This document shows, piece after piece, positions 24,352 through 32,772 of a stretch of DNA of 32,772 nt (positions are counted from its first letter, which is position 1; every line of letters begins with the position of its first letter). This DNA is from Deltaproteobacteria bacterium. GTDB lineage: Bacteria > Desulfobacterota > Desulfobacteria > Desulfobacterales > JAFDCJ01. The stretch lies in assembly GCA_024277475.1 (NCBI GenBank), contig JAJRVC010000105.1:1-32772 (forward strand), written 5' to 3'. The notes below the pieces were generated by a model that worked only from the letters and a program-made list of their open reading frames with translations, was not told the DNA's origin and made no database searches. A program made the translations under genes and the position numbers.

Positions 24352-25320
24352 GTGAAATTTCTATTTGCCTTTTTGCGTAAAATTATTTATTCAGCCATTC
24401 TTTTACTGGCCGTTATTGTGCTCAACTTTTTACTGCTTCACCTGGCCCCCGGCGATCCGGTGGATACCCTGGTCGGTGAAATGGGCGGCGCCACTCCGGA
24501 ACTCATCGCCCAGCTAAGGGCTGATTACGGTCTCGATAAAAGCCTGCCCGAACAGCTGCTGACCTATGTTGTGCGAATGGCCAAAGGAGACCTGGGCCAA
24601 TCGTTTAACTACGACCAGCCGGTTTTTTCCCTGATTATGGATCGCTTGCCGGCAACGCTTTTGCTGGTCATCACCGCATTGGTGCTGGCCATTTTTTTCG
24701 GCACCCTTTTGGGAATTATTGCCGCCCAGAAACCCAAAAGTCTTTTCAGCGGTGTGGTAACGGTTGTCTCGCTCGCCGGTTATGCCGCTCCTGTTTTCTG
24801 GACGGGAATCATGCTGCTGATCCTGTTTGCCTACTGGTTTCCGATTTTTCCGGCCTTTGGGATGAAAGAAGTGGGATCCGGAGCGCGGGGTTTGAGTTAC
24901 ATTCTGGATATTCTCAGGCACCTGGTGCTGCCGGCAGTCAGCCTGGCCAGTATCTATTTGGCAATTTACAGCCGGATGGCCCGGGCCAGCATGATGGATG
25001 TGCTCGGCTCCGACTACATTCGCACGGCGCGCAGTAAGGGGTTGAGCGAAAGGGTCGTAGTGTATCGTCACGCCTTAAAAAATGCCGTGCTGCCGGTAGT
25101 CACCATGGCGGGCCTGCAGTTCAGCCAAATGATTGCCGGGGCTGTTGTGGTGGAAACGGTATTTTCCTGGCCCGGCATGGGGCAGCTGGCTTTTGAAGCT
25201 ATTTTGAGGCGTGACCACCCACTTTTACTGGGAATTTTATTTTTTTCAACCCTGATCGTGGTCGTCGTCAACATGCTTACAGACTTATCATACCGCTTGC
25301 TCGACCCGCGTATTAAGTAG
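24352..25320 (+). CDS. Peptide-type ABC transporter permease, DppB-like
   Basis: 322 residues starting at GTG 24352. It has the DppB N-terminus (LLLAVIVLNFLLLHLAPGDP), a hydrophilic extracytoplasmic stretch with LRADYGLDKSLPEQ, and GDLGQSFNYDQPV. Membrane helices follow, including the EAA-like loop DYIRTARSKGLSERVVVYRH and the VVVETVFSWPGMGQLAFEAI segment. It forms one half of the inner-membrane channel. It lies between the binding-protein gene and the DppC-type gene in one transcription unit. Confidence 0.93.
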   Translation: MKFLFAFLRKIIYSAILLLAVIVLNFLLLHLAPGDPVDTLVGEMGGATPELIAQLRADYGLDKSLPEQLLTYVVRMAKGDLGQSFNYDQPVFSLIMDRLPATLLLVITALVLAIFFGTLLGIIAAQKPKSLFSGVVTVVSLAGYAAPVFWTGIMLLILFAYWFPIFPAFGMKEVGSGARGLSYILDILRHLVLPAVSLASIYLAIYSRMARASMMDVLGSDYIRTARSKGLSERVVVYRHALKNAVLPVVTMAGLQFSQMIAGAVVVETVFSWPGMGQLAFEAILRRDHPLLLGILFFSTLIVVVVNMLTDLSYRLLDPRIK

Positions 25321-25329
25321 GAGAATCTC

Positions 25330-26205
25330 ATGGAAGTAACCGATTCAGCGACAGATGTTATCGCACCTTCGAACCGTTTTTTTGAGGCTTGGTTCATGTT
25401 TGCCGCCAACAGGGCCGCGCTGCTAGGCTTGGTGTTAGGAGTGTTGATCACCCTGCTGACCATCTTCGGGCCGTCAATTTATCCCACCGATCCCTTTGAA
25501 ATGGTGGGTGCTCCCATGAGTCCGCCGGGTGAGGAGTTGCTGCTCGGTACCGACTACCTGGGACGCGATATTCTGGCTGGCATCGTGTACGGTGCCCGTA
25601 CCACGGTGCTGGTCGGATTTTCGGCGACCCTGTTTACGGTCGTCATCGGTATTATTATCGGTGTGCTTGCCGGATTTTACGGAGGATGGGTGGAAAATCT
25701 GCTGATGCGCATTACCGAATTTTTCCAGGTGTTACCGGGCCTGCTGCTTGCCATGGTGCTGGTGGCACTTTTTTCCCCGAGTCTGCCAACCATCATTTTT
25801 GCCATCGGGGTCGTCAGTTGGCCGCCGGTGGCACGTTTGACGCGTGCGGAGTTTTTAAAAATAAAACAGCGGGAATTTGTCCTGGCCGAACGTGCCATCG
25901 GCGCCGGCAACTGGAGCATTATGTGGAAGATTATTCTTCCAAACTCCCTGCCGCCGCTCATTGTGGCCGGTACCCTGGGCGTGGGGGTAGCCATTTTATT
26001 TGAAGCCGCACTTAGCTTTCTCGGGCTGGGAGACCCGAATACCTATAGTTGGGGTTACATGATTGGTGCTTCGCGGGATTTTATCTGGGATACGTGGTGG
26101 GCGGTCACATTTCCGGGAGTCGCTATTTTTCTGACCGTATTGAGCATTAGTTTAATTGGCGACGGATTAAACGACGCATTTAATCCGAAACTGCGATTAT
26201 TATAA
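25330..26205 (+). CDS. Peptide-type ABC transporter permease, DppC-like
   Basis: 291 residues with AGGAG six bases before the ATG, 9 bp after the preceding permease. It has the N-terminal helix, then EELLLGTDYLGRDILAGIVY typical of DppC, the EAA-like EFVLAERAIGAGNWSIMWKI, and LFEAALSFLGLGDPNTYSWG near the end. It is the second half of the membrane channel and pairs with the DppB-like protein. Confidence 0.93.
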   Translation: MEVTDSATDVIAPSNRFFEAWFMFAANRAALLGLVLGVLITLLTIFGPSIYPTDPFEMVGAPMSPPGEELLLGTDYLGRDILAGIVYGARTTVLVGFSATLFTVVIGIIIGVLAGFYGGWVENLLMRITEFFQVLPGLLLAMVLVALFSPSLPTIIFAIGVVSWPPVARLTRAEFLKIKQREFVLAERAIGAGNWSIMWKIILPNSLPPLIVAGTLGVGVAILFEAALSFLGLGDPNTYSWGYMIGASRDFIWDTWWAVTFPGVAIFLTVLSISLIGDGLNDAFNPKLRLL

Positions 26206-26208
26206 ATT

Positions 26209-27201
26209 ATGCACAGCGAGCAGCCAATTTTGCAGATCGAGGGATTGTGTGTTGACTTTGCTACCCGCAGGGGAAATATCCGGGTACTCAACCAGATTGA
26301 TCTGCATGTTAAGGCAGGAGAGTCACTGGGGATTGTCGGCGAAAGCGGCTGCGGCAAGAGCATGACCGCACTTTCCGTTATGAGACTGATTCCGTCCCCC
26401 CCGGGTCGCATCGCTTCCGGTCGAATATCGTTGCGGAATCAGAACCTGGTCGAGTTGAGTGAAAGGCAGATGCGCGATGTCCGGGGCAATGACATTTCAA
26501 TGATTTTTCAGGAACCGATGACAGCGCTTAATCCGGTGTTCAAGGTCGGCACCCAGATCGCTGAAAACATCCAGCGCCACCAGGGCGTATCAAAATCAAC
26601 CGCTATGCAGCAGGCCCTCAATATGATGCGTGCCGTGCGAATTCCCGCGGCCGAACGCCGGATACGGCAATACCCTCATGAACTGTCCGGCGGCATGCGC
26701 CAGCGCGTCATGATTGCCATGGCACTGTCCTGTGAGCCGAGCATTTTAATTGCCGATGAACCTACCACCGCCTTGGATGTCACTGTCCAGGCCCAGATCT
26801 TCGATTTGCTGCGTGATATTCAGCAAAACAGAAGCACATCTATTATTTTAATCACCCATGACATGGGGGTGATCGCTGAAGTTGCCCAGCGGGTCGTTGT
26901 CATGTACGCCGGGCACAAGGTGGAGGAGGGACCGGTGAAGCAGATCATCGGTCATCCCCGCCATCCTTATACCCGGGGACTGCTCCAATGTGCGCCTTAT
27001 ATCAAAACCAATCCAGGCCCAGTGCGGCAGGCGTTGGCGGAGATACCCGGTTTTGTGCCGCACCTGAGTTTGCTGGATGGAAAATGCCCATTCAGGCCAC
27101 GGTGTCCGCAGGTGCAACCGCAATGCCATGAAAAAATGCCCGGCGAGGTGCAAGTCGGTGAAGATCACTACGCGGTATGCTGGGCGGCGGGGGACAGTTG
27201 A
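26209..27201 (+). CDS. Peptide-type ABC transporter ATP-binding protein, DppD-like
   Basis: 330 residues with Walker A GESGCGKS (about 43-50), Q-loop [12 protein letters not shown], signature LSGGMRQRV, Walker [13 protein letters not shown] and switch histidine [11 protein letters not shown]-terminal oligopeptide-family extension has the Cys-rich [14 protein letters not shown]. It starts three bases after the DppC-like stop with no separate strong binding site, so translation is probably coupled. It drives import with the DppF-like ATPase. Confidence 0.93.
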   Translation: MHSEQPILQIEGLCVDFATRRGNIRVLNQIDLHVKAGESLGIVGESGCGKSMTALSVMRLIPSPPGRIASGRISLRNQNLVELSERQMRDVRGNDISMIFQEPMTALNPVFKVGTQIAENIQRHQGVSKSTAMQQALNMMRAVRIPAAERRIRQYPHELSGGMRQRVMIAMALSCEPSILIADEPTTALDVTVQAQIFDLLRDIQQNRSTSIILITHDMGVIAEVAQRVVVMYAGHKVEEGPVKQIIGHPRHPYTRGLLQCAPYIKTNPGPVRQALAEIPGFVPHLSLLDGKCPFRPRCPQVQPQCHEKMPGEVQVGEDHYAVCWAAGDS

Positions 27202-28220
27202 TGACGGATAACGTGCTGCTCAAGGTCGAAGGCCTCTGTACCTATTTTACGCTTCCAAAGGCCCATCCCCTGGCTGCGGTGCAAACGGTTTATGCCGTCG
27301 ACGGGGTCAGTTTTGAGCTGACCCGTGGAAAAACTTTGGGTCTGGTGGGAGAGAGCGGATGCGGCAAATCGACCGTTGCACTTTCTGTCCTGCGCTTGAT
27401 CGAGGCAACTTCAGGAACTGTATTTTTTGATGGCGAAGATGTTTTCCAGCTCGGTCAAAAGGAACTTCGCAGGCTACGCCGCAGAATACAAATCATTTTT
27501 CAGGATCCGTATTCATCTCTGAATCCGCAGTTTACAGCCGGTGACATTGTCGCCCGGCCGTTGAAAATTCACAAAATCGGCACTGCCAAGCAGCGCCGGA
27601 AGTACGTAGAGAAACTGTTCACCCAGGTAGGATTGCGGCCGGACCAACAAAGTGCTTTCCCCCATCAGTTTTCAGGTGGTCAGCGCCAGCGGATCTGTGT
27701 GGCCCGAGCCCTGGCCACACGGCCCGATTTGATTGTTTGTGACGAGCCGGTCTCCGCTTTAGACGTTGCCATCCAGGCTCAGATTTTAAACCTGCTGATA
27801 AAGCTGCAGTGCGAATATAACTTGACCTACCTTTTTATTTCCCATGATATGGCTGTCATCCAGCATATGTGCGATGAAATTATCGTCCTGTATCTGGGCA
27901 AAATAGCCGAGCAGGCCGACCGAATCTCGTTGTTTAAACATCCCCTACACCCCTATACTTGGTCATTGCTTTCAGCAGTGCCATCTATTATTTCCGAGGA
28001 TGGCAAAAGCGGCAAGCGGATTCAGCTGGAAGGGGATCCACCCAGTCCCATCGATCCGCCACCGGGCTGCCGTTTTGCGCAACGCTGTCCGTTTGCCGAT
28101 GCCGGTGACAAATGCTGGTCACAGACACCACCTTTGCGGTCAATAGCAAACGGCCATAAAGTTGCCTGCCATCGCGTAACCGATGATGGAGTCGCACCCC
28201 AGGACAGGATTTCGACTTAA
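27201..28220 (+). CDS. Peptide-type ABC transporter ATP-binding protein, DppF-like
   Basis: 339 residues from the ATG at 27201, which overlaps the DppD-like TGA stop by one base. An in-frame ATG at 27177 lies inside the upstream gene and is less likely. Motifs are [42 protein letters not shown] and ISHDMAVIQ, plus a C-terminal Cys-containing extension (CRFAQRCPFA). The insert between the N-terminal strands (HPLAAVQTVYAVDGV) is typical of DppF/OppF. It is the last gene of the transporter operon; no clear terminator hairpin was seen in the 70 bp before the convergent response regulator gene. Confidence 0.92.
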   Translation: MTDNVLLKVEGLCTYFTLPKAHPLAAVQTVYAVDGVSFELTRGKTLGLVGESGCGKSTVALSVLRLIEATSGTVFFDGEDVFQLGQKELRRLRRRIQIIFQDPYSSLNPQFTAGDIVARPLKIHKIGTAKQRRKYVEKLFTQVGLRPDQQSAFPHQFSGGQRQRICVARALATRPDLIVCDEPVSALDVAIQAQILNLLIKLQCEYNLTYLFISHDMAVIQHMCDEIIVLYLGKIAEQADRISLFKHPLHPYTWSLLSAVPSIISEDGKSGKRIQLEGDPPSPIDPPPGCRFAQRCPFADAGDKCWSQTPPLRSIANGHKVACHRVTDDGVAPQDRIST

Positions 28221-28290
28221 AAATTACTATTGGGGGACATCTTAAAAATTGTTGTTTTTTTGTGAGCCGGTCCTTTGCAATGCTTGCGGA

Positions 28291-28803
28291 TCAGCCCTTT
28301 TTGCGGGATTTAAGACTGGCCCTGAATGTTTCCCAGAAATCCTTGTCGTTGTCTTTCCAGGCCGCACCCCATCTCCTTTCAAAATAAGAGGGCGGCAGCC
28401 TTTCCTGCCAGGGCTGCCAGGGACTCTTGCCCTCTTTCTCAGCATTCAGTATGTCGATCAGATAATCGGCGATTTCCGTTATTTCCTCTTTGGGAATATA
28501 GGAAGCAGCACCTTCCCTGATTGATTTTACCAGATTGTCCGGCGTAAATGCGTGGGCCGTCAGCATAAGCGCCGGCAGATTCTTCCGTTTGGCGATCTCC
28601 AGCAAACCATATCCATCAACGCCCATAATATCCAGCACCACGATGTCGAATTCCCGGGATTCCATATATGATTTGGCCTCCTCAAAAGAAGCAGCCTTTA
28701 TAATCTCACACATATCCAGCAATTCTTCCAGCACAGCTAATATATCCGGTTCGTCATCCACTACGAGAATTTTTTTCCCCTTTAATAAACTGACATCCGA
28801 CAT
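28291..28803 (-). CDS. Single-domain response regulator with short Trp-rich tail
   Basis: 170 residues. A CheY-like receiver domain fills residues 8-125: acidic pair at 16-17 (VVDDEPD), phospho-acceptor Asp58 in VLDIMGVDGYG, Thr82 in MLTAHAF and Lys105 in SYIPKEE. The last ~45 residues (from SPWQPWQERLPPSYFERRWG) are rich in Trp, Arg and Lys and match no output domain I recognise. GGAGG lies eight bases before the ATG. No sensor kinase is nearby, so the partner is unknown. It converges with the transporter operon and is separate from the genes further along. Confidence 0.9.
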   Translation of the reverse strand: MSDVSLLKGKKILVVDDEPDILAVLEELLDMCEIIKAASFEEAKSYMESREFDIVVLDIMGVDGYGLLEIAKRKNLPALMLTAHAFTPDNLVKSIREGAASYIPKEEITEIADYLIDILNAEKEGKSPWQPWQERLPPSYFERRWGAAWKDNDKDFWETFRASLKSRKKG

Positions 28804-29049
28804 ATCAATATCCTCCAGTTTTAATTTGATCCTGCTATTTTATATATGCAATTGAACCGAAGGTCAAATGGTTGAATGTAGAAGTTGATTGGCTGACATG
28901 TTGAATAGTTGATTACGGTAAAAGGATCAGAAAAAGGATAGTTGATAGGTTGGCCGGGTGATTAGTTGATTAAGGTTGAAGGATAATATCTATTAAAACC
29001 AGTAAACTTATTCAACTCAATCAACGAATAACCCAATCAACTCACGAAT
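28804..29049. repeat. 246 bp gap rich in GTTGATT / AATCAAC motifs
   Basis: No gene is seen. Six or more variants of GTTGATTGG or GTTGATTA occur in one half (28875-28975) and inverted AATCAAC forms in the other (29018-29045), so the region could fold on itself. The same core occurs near 6075, 9641, 10651 and 32180. It is probably a degenerate intergenic repeat family. Confidence 0.45.
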
Positions 29050-30033
29050 CTACTTAACCATCAATCCGTTTAACCGATTTAGCAACCCATCCGCTTCTGA
29101 TAGGATATCTTCAATTATCCGTCCTACGGGTTTAATCTCATCAATTAACCCGGCAATCTGACCACAGGCAATGGGAGCACCGTCCGGATCACCGCTGTCA
29201 TAGGCAATTTGTCCTTTACCCCCGGCCACTGTCTTAATAATTTCTTCAAAACCGGCACCTTCGGCTTCAATCGCCAGGCATTCATCCGCCAGCTTGTTTT
29301 TTATGCAGCGCATCGGATTCATAATCGTCTTTAAAAGCAGCGCTGTATCCGTTTCCTGGGTTTCAATCAGGCGGTCTTTTATGTTTTGATGAATCTTACA
29401 CTCCCGGGTCATCATGAAGGCGGTTCCCATGAGCACCGCTTCGGCTCCCATCGCCAATGCCCCCAGGAAACCCCTGCCATTGCAAATTCCACCACCTGCA
29501 ATGACCGGGATGTCCAAAGCCGCAATCGCTCTGGGAAGCAAAATAAACGATGCCACATTATCGTTGCCGATATGACCGCCGGAGCCGAAGCCGATCATTG
29601 TCACCGCATCGACTCCCAGACGCTGTGCGCTCAGGGCATGTTTTACGGATGTGAGTTTGTGGATTACTTTTACACCGCCTTCTTTTAGTTTCGGCATTAA
29701 AGGTTTCGGGCTTCTTCCGGCAGTTTCAACGACTTTCACACCCTCCTCGACAACGACATCACAAAACTTAAGGGTTCTTTCCGGCTGACCAAATTCAGGG
29801 ACCATGGATAAATTAATTCCAAAGGGTTTGTCGGTGAGATCACGGATTTTTTTAATTTCTTCACGAAGATCTTCCGGGGTCTCAAGACTTTCAGCGGTGA
29901 TAAAACCGATTCCCCCGGCGTTGCCTACCGCGGCGACAATTTCCGCCCGGCTGATCCACTGCATGCCCCCGCAAAGGATCGGATGTTCAATGCCCAGCAT
30001 CTCAGTGACTTTGGTTTTAAACTTCTGTGCCAT
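29050..30033 (-). CDS. Nitronate monooxygenase / FabK-like FMN enzyme
   Basis: About 327 residues from the ATG at 30033, which has AAAAGGAG about 11 bases upstream; the frame extends to 30075 without such support. The TIM-barrel flavin features are HPILCGGMQWIS at the start, GNAGGIGFITAES, PFGINLSM, MIGFGSGGHIG with the conserved Gly-Gly-His, and PVIAGGGICNGRGFLGALAMGAEAVLMGT for FMN phosphate. Members act as nitronate monooxygenases, enoyl-ACP reductases (FabK) or other flavin reductases. The BKACE, crotonase and carboxylase genes beyond suggest an acyl-CoA/amino-acid catabolic neighbourhood, where such proteins are often found without a proven role. Substrate unknown. Confidence 0.85.
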   Translation of the reverse strand: MAQKFKTKVTEMLGIEHPILCGGMQWISRAEIVAAVGNAGGIGFITAESLETPEDLREEIKKIRDLTDKPFGINLSMVPEFGQPERTLKFCDVVVEEGVKVVETAGRSPKPLMPKLKEGGVKVIHKLTSVKHALSAQRLGVDAVTMIGFGSGGHIGNDNVASFILLPRAIAALDIPVIAGGGICNGRGFLGALAMGAEAVLMGTAFMMTRECKIHQNIKDRLIETQETDTALLLKTIMNPMRCIKNKLADECLAIEAEGAGFEEIIKTVAGGKGQIAYDSGDPDGAPIACGQIAGLIDEIKPVGRIIEDILSEADGLLNRLNGLMVK

Positions 30034-30240
30034 TTTATAGCTATCTCCTTTTGTATAGGGTTTATAACTGTTCACAGGTTCAAGGTTCTGGGTTCAACGT
30101 TCAAAGTTAAAGACAAAGAAGGGATTAAAGACCCGAAGTCCCCGTTAAAAATGCTCATTTCCCCAAATAATTAGACTATTGATCTCTCATTAATTACTTT
30201 GAGCTTTGACCTTTCAGCTTTGAGCTAAATCCACTTGTAT

Positions 30241-31119
30241 TTACCCTAAAATTCCCAACATCTCCCTCGTTTCATTTGTTGTTGCGGGTTCCCGACCTAC
30301 TTCACGTGCAATCTTTACCAGAGCTTCTATGAGTTGGCCGTTAGTGGTTGCCCTCTCACCAGCGGGCAGGTAAAAGGTATCTTCCAGACCGGTCCTGACA
30401 TCGCCCCCCAATTCCAGACAACGACGGTGAAGATTCCAGATTTTTTGCCGCCCGGGACCTGTGGCGATAACCTGCCAATGTGAATTTTCCGGTAATTCTT
30501 CTTTCAGAATCGCAATGAGGTCCGGATTGGCCGGCATTCCGCTGTCCACGCCCATCACAAAGGACACATGTGGTTCGCCGTCAAACATGCCATTGGCTTT
30601 AAACATGCGCACACTGCGCACAATACCGGTATCAAAGCATTCGAATTCCGGTACGATGTTATTGGCTGTCATGACATCCAGAAATTTTTTAATTTTTTCC
30701 ACCGGATTGTCAAAAAGAGCCGGCGGCCAGGCCCAGTTGCCGTCTTTACGAATTTTCATATAATTCAGTGAGCCGGCATTGCAAGCGGCAAGTTCCGGTT
30801 TAAATGCCTCCAGACATCCAACCGGGCCGGAAATATCCTCACCGAGGACGCCGGTGCTCATACAAATCAGGATATCCGGGACCCTTTCCCTGATGGCGGA
30901 TAAAATGCTGCCGACGGTCTTCAAATCCCAGGCCGGAAAGGCGCCCATGCCCTCCCCCTGATCTCTGAAGTGACAGTGCAGTACCGATGCACCGGCATTA
31001 TAAGACTGTTCGGCGGCATCAGCCATTTCCTGCGGGGTTACCGGCACGTTGAATTTGACCGGATCGGTCAACAGCCCTGTTAATGCGCAAGTGACGACGA
31101 CTTTGTTTTGTAAACTCAA
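30241..31119 (-). CDS. BKACE family beta-keto acid cleavage enzyme (3-keto-5-aminohexanoate cleavage enzyme-like)
   Basis: About 292 residues. A TTG start at 31119 is preferred because AGGAGG lies six bases upstream; another TTG at 31125 would touch that site. The zinc-binding H-x-H in VLHCHFRD is at about 48-50 and the third ligand Glu is in GLEDTFYLP at about 246, both as in Kce. Other family segments are KVVVTCALTG, MADAAEQSYNAGASV, ICMSTG and MGVDSGMPANPD. Family members react a beta-keto acid with acetyl-CoA to give acetoacetate and a new acyl-CoA. Kce itself serves anaerobic lysine fermentation, but the family is broad; no other lysine-fermentation gene is visible here. Confidence 0.9.
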   Translation of the reverse strand: MSLQNKVVVTCALTGLLTDPVKFNVPVTPQEMADAAEQSYNAGASVLHCHFRDQGEGMGAFPAWDLKTVGSILSAIRERVPDILICMSTGVLGEDISGPVGCLEAFKPELAACNAGSLNYMKIRKDGNWAWPPALFDNPVEKIKKFLDVMTANNIVPEFECFDTGIVRSVRMFKANGMFDGEPHVSFVMGVDSGMPANPDLIAILKEELPENSHWQVIATGPGRQKIWNLHRRCLELGGDVRTGLEDTFYLPAGERATTNGQLIEALVKIAREVGREPATTNETREMLGILG

Positions 31120-31395
31120 TCGCAACCTCCTTTTTAATTTAATAGGAAGGCAGGATTATTTTTAACCTGCTTTCCCATATTATATTTTTTCGATGGACAG
31201 TCACCAATTAGTGACGAATGACGAATGACGATTGAATGTATTCTATCTATTTATAAAAAAGATTGAGTGAAGCGATTCAATCTCTCGACATTCAGCGGTT
31301 CGCTTTTCGGGCCTAACGATCCTTACGAAAACGAGGGACCCGCAACCAACAACCAGTACCCAATACCCAGTGACCAGTACCCAGTAAATAGTAAC
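31120..31395. other. 276 bp gap with short direct repeats
   Basis: No gene is seen. It contains tandem ATGACGA units near 31210-31230 and clustered CCAGTACCCA variants at about 31354-31386. They look like degenerate micro-repeats with no evident function. Confidence 0.4.
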
Positions 31396-32166
31396 CTATT
31401 TACCCTTGAACAGCGGCTCTCGTTTTTCGAAAAACGCCGTGATGCCTTCCCGGGCATCTTCAGTGGCGGCGACCTCCGCAATTCTGCCGGAGAGAAAATC
31501 GACCGCCTCCTCAAAAGGCATATCAGCCACGGCATAAAATGCTTCCTTGCCGATCTTCATTCCAATGGGACTCTTAGCGGCCAGGCTTTGCAAAACTTGC
31601 CCAACTTCATCATCCAGCTTTTCCGACGGTACCGCCCGGGTAATCAAACCCAACTCAACCGCCTGCGCAGCGCTGAGCCGTTCGCCCAGCAGCACCATTT
31701 CCATGGCTTTTTTACGAAGCATGTTGCGGTAAATCAGGGCACCGATCATCATGGGCCAGAGCCCTACATTTATCTCCGGTGTGCCGAAGATGGCCTCATT
31801 TTTTGCAATCACAATGTCGCAGGCCAGCATAAGCCCCATGCCGCCCGCCATGCAGACTCCGTTGACCCTTGCCACCACCGGTTTGGGATATCCGGCCATT
31901 TTTTTAAGAAGGCCGGCATAACTTTTAAACCCCCTTTCAATCTTGCCGTCTATCGCACTTGCAAGATCCGCTCCCGAGCAGAAGGCTTTTGCTCCGGATC
32001 CTGTCACCAGGATAACGCGAACGTTTGGGTCTTTTTCAGCATCATCCAGGTATTTTAAAAAGAGTTCAATGGCGTCTATACTGATGGCATTGCGCTGCGT
32101 TTCGCGGTTGATGGTAAAAAAGGCGACATTGTTTTCAACGCTGTAAAGCAAATGTGCTTCGGACAT
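31396..32166 (-). CDS. Enoyl-CoA hydratase/isomerase (crotonase) family protein
   Basis: 256 residues, standard crotonase length, with AAGGAG nine bases before the ATG. The fold is marked by FFTINRETQRNAIS, VTGSGAKAFCSGADL (oxyanion-hole residue near 65), VARVNGVCMAGGMGLMLACD and FGTPEINVGLWP. Of the two catalytic glutamates of enoyl-CoA hydratase, the second is kept (Glu131) but the first is replaced by Gly at about 111. It may therefore be an isomerase, a thioesterase-like or a cleaving crotonase rather than a simple hydratase. It lies between BKACE and a biotin carboxylase gene, all on the minus strand, fitting acyl-CoA catabolism. Confidence 0.88.
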   Translation of the reverse strand: MSEAHLLYSVENNVAFFTINRETQRNAISIDAIELFLKYLDDAEKDPNVRVILVTGSGAKAFCSGADLASAIDGKIERGFKSYAGLLKKMAGYPKPVVARVNGVCMAGGMGLMLACDIVIAKNEAIFGTPEINVGLWPMMIGALIYRNMLRKKAMEMVLLGERLSAAQAVELGLITRAVPSEKLDDEVGQVLQSLAAKSPIGMKIGKEAFYAVADMPFEEAVDFLSGRIAEVAATEDAREGITAFFEKREPLFKGK

Positions 32167-32229
32167 GGCTTGGCGCTCCTTGGTTGATTAGAAAAATTGT
32201 TAAGCCATCAAATAGTAAATTTTGACAAT

Positions 32230-32772
32230 TTAATCAAATTCCTCTTCCTCCGGTACAAACTTGCGTATAAATCCGGTATCAAAATCTCCTTTCCGAAAAA
32301 AAGGGTCATCCATTATCCTGCGGTAAAGCGGGATGGTGGTCTTCAAGGGTGAGATTACAAATTCCGTCAGTGCTCTTTTCATAATCGAAATAGCCCCTTG
32401 CCGGGTGAGGTCAAAGGAAATCAATTTTGCGATGAGAGAATCATAGTAGATCGGCAGCTCGTAACCCTGGTACAGGTGAGTATCCAGGCGCACACCAAAA
32501 CCGCCCGGTGGAATATATTCCTCAACGGTTCCCGGTGAAGGCAGGAAGTTGCGCTCAGGATCTTCAGCATTGATGCGACATTCGATGGCCCAGCCGCGCC
32601 TATTCAAATCGTCAAATGAATAGTCGAGTATTCGGCCGGCCGAAAGCCTTATTTGCTCTTTTACCAAATCGATACCGGTGGTCAATTCAGTAACCGGATG
32701 CTCGACCTGGATGCGCGCATTAACTTCCATAAAGTAAAAATTGTCATTTGAATCCAGCAGAAATTCAACGGT
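32230..32772 (-). CDS. Biotin carboxylase subunit, 3' part (5' part outside window)
   Basis: The frame is open to the window edge; about 180 codons of the C-terminal part are present. It begins TVEFLLDSNDNFYFMEVNAR and continues IQVEHPVTE, the ATP-grasp active-site strand with the catalytic E-x-N-x-R. GWAIECRINAEDPERNFLPS follows, then the biotin carboxylase C-terminal domain (YDSLIAKLISFDLTRQGAIS, MKRALTEFVI). It would carboxylate biotin in an acetyl-, propionyl- or methylcrotonyl-CoA carboxylase; the carboxyltransferase partner is not visible. The C-terminus ends PEEEEFD with no biotinyl domain attached. The gene is 63 bp from the crotonase gene and probably co-transcribed. Confidence 0.9.
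   Translation of the reverse strand, partial: TVEFLLDSNDNFYFMEVNARIQVEHPVTELTTGIDLVKEQIRLSAGRILDYSFDDLNRRGWAIECRINAEDPERNFLPSPGTVEEYIPPGGFGVRLDTHLYQGYELPIYYDSLIAKLISFDLTRQGAISIMKRALTEFVISPLKTTIPLYRRIMDDPFFRKGDFDTGFIRKFVPEEEEFD

Noticed and set aside
28860..29049. CRISPR-like array
   Set aside because: The GTTGATT motifs are short, irregularly spaced and degenerate, with no constant repeat and spacer lengths and no cas genes.
31267..32058. 263-codon plus-strand open frame
   Set aside because: It is antisense to the crotonase gene and begins in micro-repeat DNA; the crotonase frame has a ribosome binding site and clear motifs.

Overview
The window looks like a chromosomal segment of an anaerobic, probably sulfate-reducing bacterium of the Desulfobacterota (Desulfobacterales-like). 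This is inferred from gene content (tungstate uptake, TauE/SafE exporter, CoA-acylating aldehyde dehydrogenase, BKACE, HD-GYP/PilZ signalling) and from intergenic DNA rich in short dispersed repeats. No rRNA, tRNA, CRISPR array, transposase or phage gene was seen.

Region 1 (1-9.5 kb) is the most interesting. A minus-strand ABC transporter of the 2-aminoethylphosphonate (AEP) type (binding protein, ATPase, start of a permease) lies next to a divergent LysR regulator. Beyond it, another minus-strand operon encodes two tandem citrate-synthase-fold proteins, a PhnW-type transaminase and a CoA-acylating aldehyde dehydrogenase of the sulfoacetaldehyde (SauS) type. The inferred route is uptake of AEP (or taurine), transamination to the C2 aldehyde, oxidation to a phosphono- or sulfoacetyl-CoA, and further conversion by the citrate-synthase-like pair. 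Both of those proteins appear to have lost canonical catalytic residues. No PhnX, PhnA or PhnY is present in the window. The two operons have similarly built candidate promoters with a dyad centred about 24 bp upstream of the -35 box, as expected if the LysR protein controls both.

Region 2 (9.7-15.9 kb) holds a SEC-C-tagged methionine aminopeptidase flanked by two copies of a ~60 bp repeat, a TauE/SafE permease, and a tungstate operon: regulator, TupA, TupB and TupC. The tupC gene is broken by a one-base shift in a six-base homopolymer. Phased direct repeats lie just upstream of a good sigma-70 promoter for this operon.

Region 3 (16-19.1 kb) has a divergent c-di-GMP pair (an HD-GYP protein and a cNMP-binding/PilZ protein). 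It is followed by a 704 bp repeat-rich gap containing a large palindromic element and the decayed 3' end of an amidohydrolase gene.

Region 4 (19.1-28.2 kb) is a plus-strand catabolic block: two YtcJ-type amidohydrolases followed by a complete five-gene Dpp/Opp-type ABC transporter. This suggests import and hydrolysis of an amide- or peptide-like compound.

Region 5 (28.3-32.8 kb) is on the minus strand: a single-domain response regulator, a nitronate monooxygenase/FabK-like flavoprotein, a BKACE-type beta-keto acid cleavage enzyme, a crotonase with one active-site glutamate replaced, and the 3' part of a biotin carboxylase gene. This looks like acyl-CoA or amino-acid carbon catabolism.
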